From contig DFYR01000020.1 in the NCBI GenBank assembly GCA_002383375.1, positions 1-24,572 on the forward strand: 24,572 bases of DNA, in the 5' to 3' direction. Position 1 is the stretch's first letter, and each line of letters starts with the position of its first letter. Positions 22,704 through 24,572 of the stretch are shown piece after piece. The position numbers and the translations under genes were made by a program. Under the pieces are notes generated by a model. It was not told the origin of the DNA and did no database searches. It worked only from the letters and a program-made list of their open reading frames with translations. This stretch comes from Spirochaetaceae bacterium UBA4077. GTDB lineage: Bacteria > Spirochaetota > Spirochaetia > Treponematales > Rectinemataceae.

Positions 22704-23738
22704 TCAGAGCAGGTTTATGCCTGCTTTTTCACAGTCCGATCGCATTTCTTCCGGCCAAAGTCCCACTTGGATTTCACCGATATGGGCCTTGCGCAGCACA
22801 TACATGCAGAGCCGGGACTGTCCTATACCTCCGCCGATGCAGAGCGGCAGCTCGCCCTGAAGCAGTTTTTTATGAAAATAAAGCTCTTTTCGCGCTTCCT
22901 GGCCCTTTTTGGCCAGCTGAAGCTCCAGCGCCGCCTTGTCCACCCGAATGCCCATGGAAGAAACTTCGAAGGCCTGCTTGAGAATGCCGTTCCAGACGAT
23001 GATGTCGCCGTTGAGCCCCCTGCGGCCTGAACCGGTGGGAGTGCTCCAGTCGTCGTAATCCGCCGCCCTGCCGTCGTGGGGCTTGCCGTCGGCCAAATCC
23101 CATCCGATGCCGATGAGAAAGAAGGCGCCGTATTCCTCTGCCAGGGCGTTCTCCCGCTCCTTTGGGCTAAGAGACGGATACCGGGCTTGGGCGTCCTCGG
23201 CATGGACGAAGGTGATTTCCTCGGGCAATTCCAAGGGCAGGACAGGATACAGGTCATGCATTCTGAACTCCAGGCGCTTGAACGAGGAGTAAATCTTTTT
23301 TACTATAAATTTCAAAAAATCCAGGTTTCTGTCGGCCGCTCCTATGACACGTTCCCAGTCCCACTGGTCGACATAAAGGGAGTGTATGGGATCCAGGTCT
23401 TCGTCTGCCCGGATAGCGTTCATGTCGGTATAAAGGCCGAATCCTCGCTTGAACTTGTATTCGGCCAGCGCAAGGCGCTTCCATTTGGCCAGGGAATGGA
23501 CGATTTCAGCCCGGGCCCCGCCCATGGCCTTTATCGGAAATGAAACCGGGCGTTCGATGCCGTTGAGATCGTCATTGATGCCCAAGCCGGAAAGCACGAA
23601 AAGCGGCGCCGTGACCCGGGTGAGGTTTAGTTCAGTGGCGAGGCTCAGCTGGAAAAAATCCTTTATTTCCTTGATCGCCCGTTCGGTTTCCTTTACTCCC
23701 AGCGGCGATTTGTAGCCCAAGGGAAGTGTGTAGTGCAT
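22704..23738 (-). CDS. asnA: Aspartate-ammonia ligase AsnA
   Basis: This 344-residue cytoplasmic enzyme makes asparagine from aspartate, ammonia and ATP. It is colinear with E. coli AsnA (about 330 residues): DDLNGIERPVSF, HSLAKWKR, GLYTDMNAIRADED, HSLYVDQWDWERV, YDDWSTPTGSG, GLNGDIIVWN, SSMGIRVD and GGGIGQSRLCM are all present, the last lying in the class II aminoacyl-tRNA synthetase-like fold. The frame is open to 23819, but I start at ATG 23738 because GGAGG precedes it by four bases and the protein then begins where the family does. It uses ammonia, not glutamine, which fits an ammonia-rich anaerobic habitat. Single-gene unit, divergent from the flavoprotein gene. Confidence 0.97.
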   Translation of the reverse strand: MHYTLPLGYKSPLGVKETERAIKEIKDFFQLSLATELNLTRVTAPLFVLSGLGINDDLNGIERPVSFPIKAMGGARAEIVHSLAKWKRLALAEYKFKRGFGLYTDMNAIRADEDLDPIHSLYVDQWDWERVIGAADRNLDFLKFIVKKIYSSFKRLEFRMHDLYPVLPLELPEEITFVHAEDAQARYPSLSPKERENALAEEYGAFFLIGIGWDLADGKPHDGRAADYDDWSTPTGSGRRGLNGDIIVWNGILKQAFEVSSMGIRVDKAALELQLAKKGQEARKELYFHKKLLQGELPLCIGGGIGQSRLCMYVLRKAHIGEIQVGLWPEEMRSDCEKAGINLL

Positions 23739-23783
23739 TGCGCCTCCAGTACCGTCGAAAGCATAGTAGCCGTCGACTGATGT

Positions 23784-23815
23784 TCTATAGTCCAGAAAGC
23801 GTAAATCCCTGTCAA
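23784..23815 (-). promoter_or_regulatory. Possible asnA promoter
   Basis: On the minus strand TTGACA (23815 to 23810) is followed after 20 bases by TATAGA (23789 to 23784). The boxes are good but the spacing is longer than the usual 16-18, so this is a weak call. Confidence 0.35.
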
Positions 23816-23968
23816 CCATTGCCGCGTGGCTATCATTGGGATAGAGTCGTTTTTCTGCGCCAAGGCCGGTATTATTCTAGCTCCTAGTTCCACGACTTTT
23901 CCTACGCAAAATTTAGATGCGTTAGTGATACCAGAGCATCGACGAGCAATTACTACACAAAGACATCA

Positions 23969-24346
23969 ATGAGCGGAGAAGAGCTCTTAAAGGCTCTTGA
24001 AACCTACCAGCTTTCTGTGTCCGTCGCCACCGTCAATGCCGACGGCAGTCCCAACACAGCCGTGGTTATCCCTGGCGTGACCAAGGATAGGCAGCACCTA
24101 TTCTTCGGACTCGCTCCCAACCAGACCGGCGCCAACATGAAGGAACGCAAGCTAGCGATAGTAACCGCCATCGGCTACATTGCACCTAAGGGTGATCAGA
24201 AAATGACCTATTCCGGCGCCAGGATCATCCTCGAATACGTCAGCGATCCTGCGGTCCAGAAAAAGCTGGTAGAACAGAACAAGGATAAAAAAGCCAGCGA
24301 CAGCACCATATTCCTTAAAATCGTCAAGATCCTGCCTATCGGTTGA
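23969..24346 (+). CDS. Pyridoxamine 5'-phosphate oxidase-like flavoprotein
   Basis: This 125-residue protein fits the small split-barrel FMN-binding proteins related to PNPOx. An N-terminal helix (EELLKALETY) is followed by strands LSVSVATVNADGSPNTAVV, QHLFFGLAPNQTGANMKE and KLAIVTAIGY, the usual order in this fold, where FMN sits between two barrels of a dimer. Such proteins bind flavin or other cofactors, but substrates are mostly unknown; this one lacks any sign of the full PLP-pathway enzyme (about 210 residues). The start ATG 23969 has only a weak purine stretch upstream. It forms a single-gene unit ending in a hairpin terminator. Confidence 0.8.
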   Translation: MSGEELLKALETYQLSVSVATVNADGSPNTAVVIPGVTKDRQHLFFGLAPNQTGANMKERKLAIVTAIGYIAPKGDQKMTYSGARIILEYVSDPAVQKKLVEQNKDKKASDSTIFLKIVKILPIG

Positions 24347-24376
24347 TTTTCGCTTACTTTAAAAATCACATATCCA

Positions 24377-24405
24377 GCCGCCGGTTCTGCCAGGCGGCAT
24401 TTTTT
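24377..24405 (+). terminator. Intrinsic terminator of the flavoprotein gene
   Basis: GCCGCC (24377-24382) pairs with GGCGGC (24393-24398), and inner GG/CC bases can extend the stem past a bulge. The hairpin is followed by ATTTTTT. Confidence 0.85.
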
Positions 24406-24479
24406 ACCCTCCGTACAGATAAAAACCAACCGCATCGGATTTTCTGCGTAACTGGCCGCCCTCCCAGTGGCTTTATCCA

Positions 24480-24517
24480 TTATGCGATATCATTGAATGC
24501 AATGCCAAATCGCATAA
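24480..24517. promoter_or_regulatory. Nested palindrome upstream of the last gene, candidate operator or leader hairpin
   Basis: Outer arms TTATGCGAT (24480-24488) and ATCGCATAA (24509-24517) are perfect 9-base inverted repeats. Inside them CATTG (24491-24495) and CAATG (24500-24504) form a second inverted repeat with nearly the same centre. The element ends three bases before the AAGGAGG ribosome binding site, so it could be a repressor site or an mRNA hairpin affecting translation. Confidence 0.45.
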
Positions 24518-24534
24518 AGTAAGGAGGCTCGATC

Positions 24535-24572
24535 ATGCCCGATCAGCGGTCTTCAAAACGAAATTCCAAAAA
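24535..24572 (+). CDS. 5' end of a gene continuing past the window
   Basis: ATG 24535 follows a strong AAGGAGG (24521-24527) by seven bases and opens a frame MPDQRSSKRNSK that is still open at the window edge. The twelve visible residues are basic and hydrophilic and do not identify the product. The call rests on the ribosome binding site and the preceding terminator. Confidence 0.7.
   Translation, partial: MPDQRSSKRNSK

Noticed and set aside
23739..23819. 27-residue N-terminal extension of AsnA
   Set aside because: It is not part of the AsnA family; the ATG at 23738 has GGAGG upstream.
1..24572. tRNA, rRNA, CRISPR arrays, insertion sequences
   Set aside because: Intergenic regions were read on both strands and none showed cloverleaf, rRNA, spaced direct repeats or transposase signatures.

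Overview
The window looks like a chromosomal segment of a moderately GC-rich anaerobic or microaerophilic bacterium. The gene set (short CstA, DUF401 permease, ArsA-like ATPase with a MIP18 protein, AsnA, M29 aminopeptidase, ferredoxin, a flavodiiron-type sensor) would suit a spirochaete such as the Treponema/Rectinema/Spirochaeta group. That placement is inferred from gene style only and was not tested by any search.

Left end (1-4338): an accessory, defence-like operon on the + strand. It holds the 3' end of an unidentified gene, a HerA/DUF87-type ATPase, and a UvrD-like SF1 helicase with a RelE/ParE-like toxin domain at its N-terminus. Both junctions are ATGA stop/start overlaps. The first two genes are visibly AT-rich and the helicase is GC-rich, so the operon appears to be assembled from parts of different origin. 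The helicase stop overlaps by one base the start of a lysophospholipid acyltransferase-like gene (4338-5717), which has the base composition of the rest of the window.

Middle left (5718-9204): a 388-bp AT-rich intergenic region carries a textbook sigma-54 promoter, an upstream 8-bp-arm palindrome and a structured leader before an Hsp20 chaperone gene, which ends at a strong terminator. Then come a ferredoxin-like protein (+), an M29 metalloaminopeptidase (-) and a small DUF493/YbeD-like protein (+).

Centre (9197-17117, - strand): a tightly coupled three-gene operon. In transcription order it encodes (1) a diiron (flavodiiron-type) metallo-beta-lactamase sensor fused to a degenerate GGDEF domain and a receiver domain in which Glu replaces the phospho-acceptor Asp, (2) a membrane glycosyltransferase of family 2 with a long N-terminal HEAT-type helical-repeat region and a QxxRW processive-synthase motif, and (3) a membrane-anchored clan GH-A-like glycosidase of 1071 residues. 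This reads as a redox-sensing exopolysaccharide synthesis and secretion system, and is the best candidate here for something little described.

Right (17266-24572): cstA, transcribed divergently from the sensor operon, with a sigma-70-like promoter and a strong terminator. Next is a five-gene + strand operon: a small helical protein, an ArsA/Get3-like ATPase, an N-terminally anchored unknown protein, a MIP18/DUF59 protein, and a DUF401 permease that seems to start at a non-canonical ATT codon. AsnA (-) follows, then a PNPOx-like flavoprotein (+) with a terminator, and the first codons of a further gene preceded by a nested palindrome. I saw no tRNA, rRNA, CRISPR array or insertion sequence.
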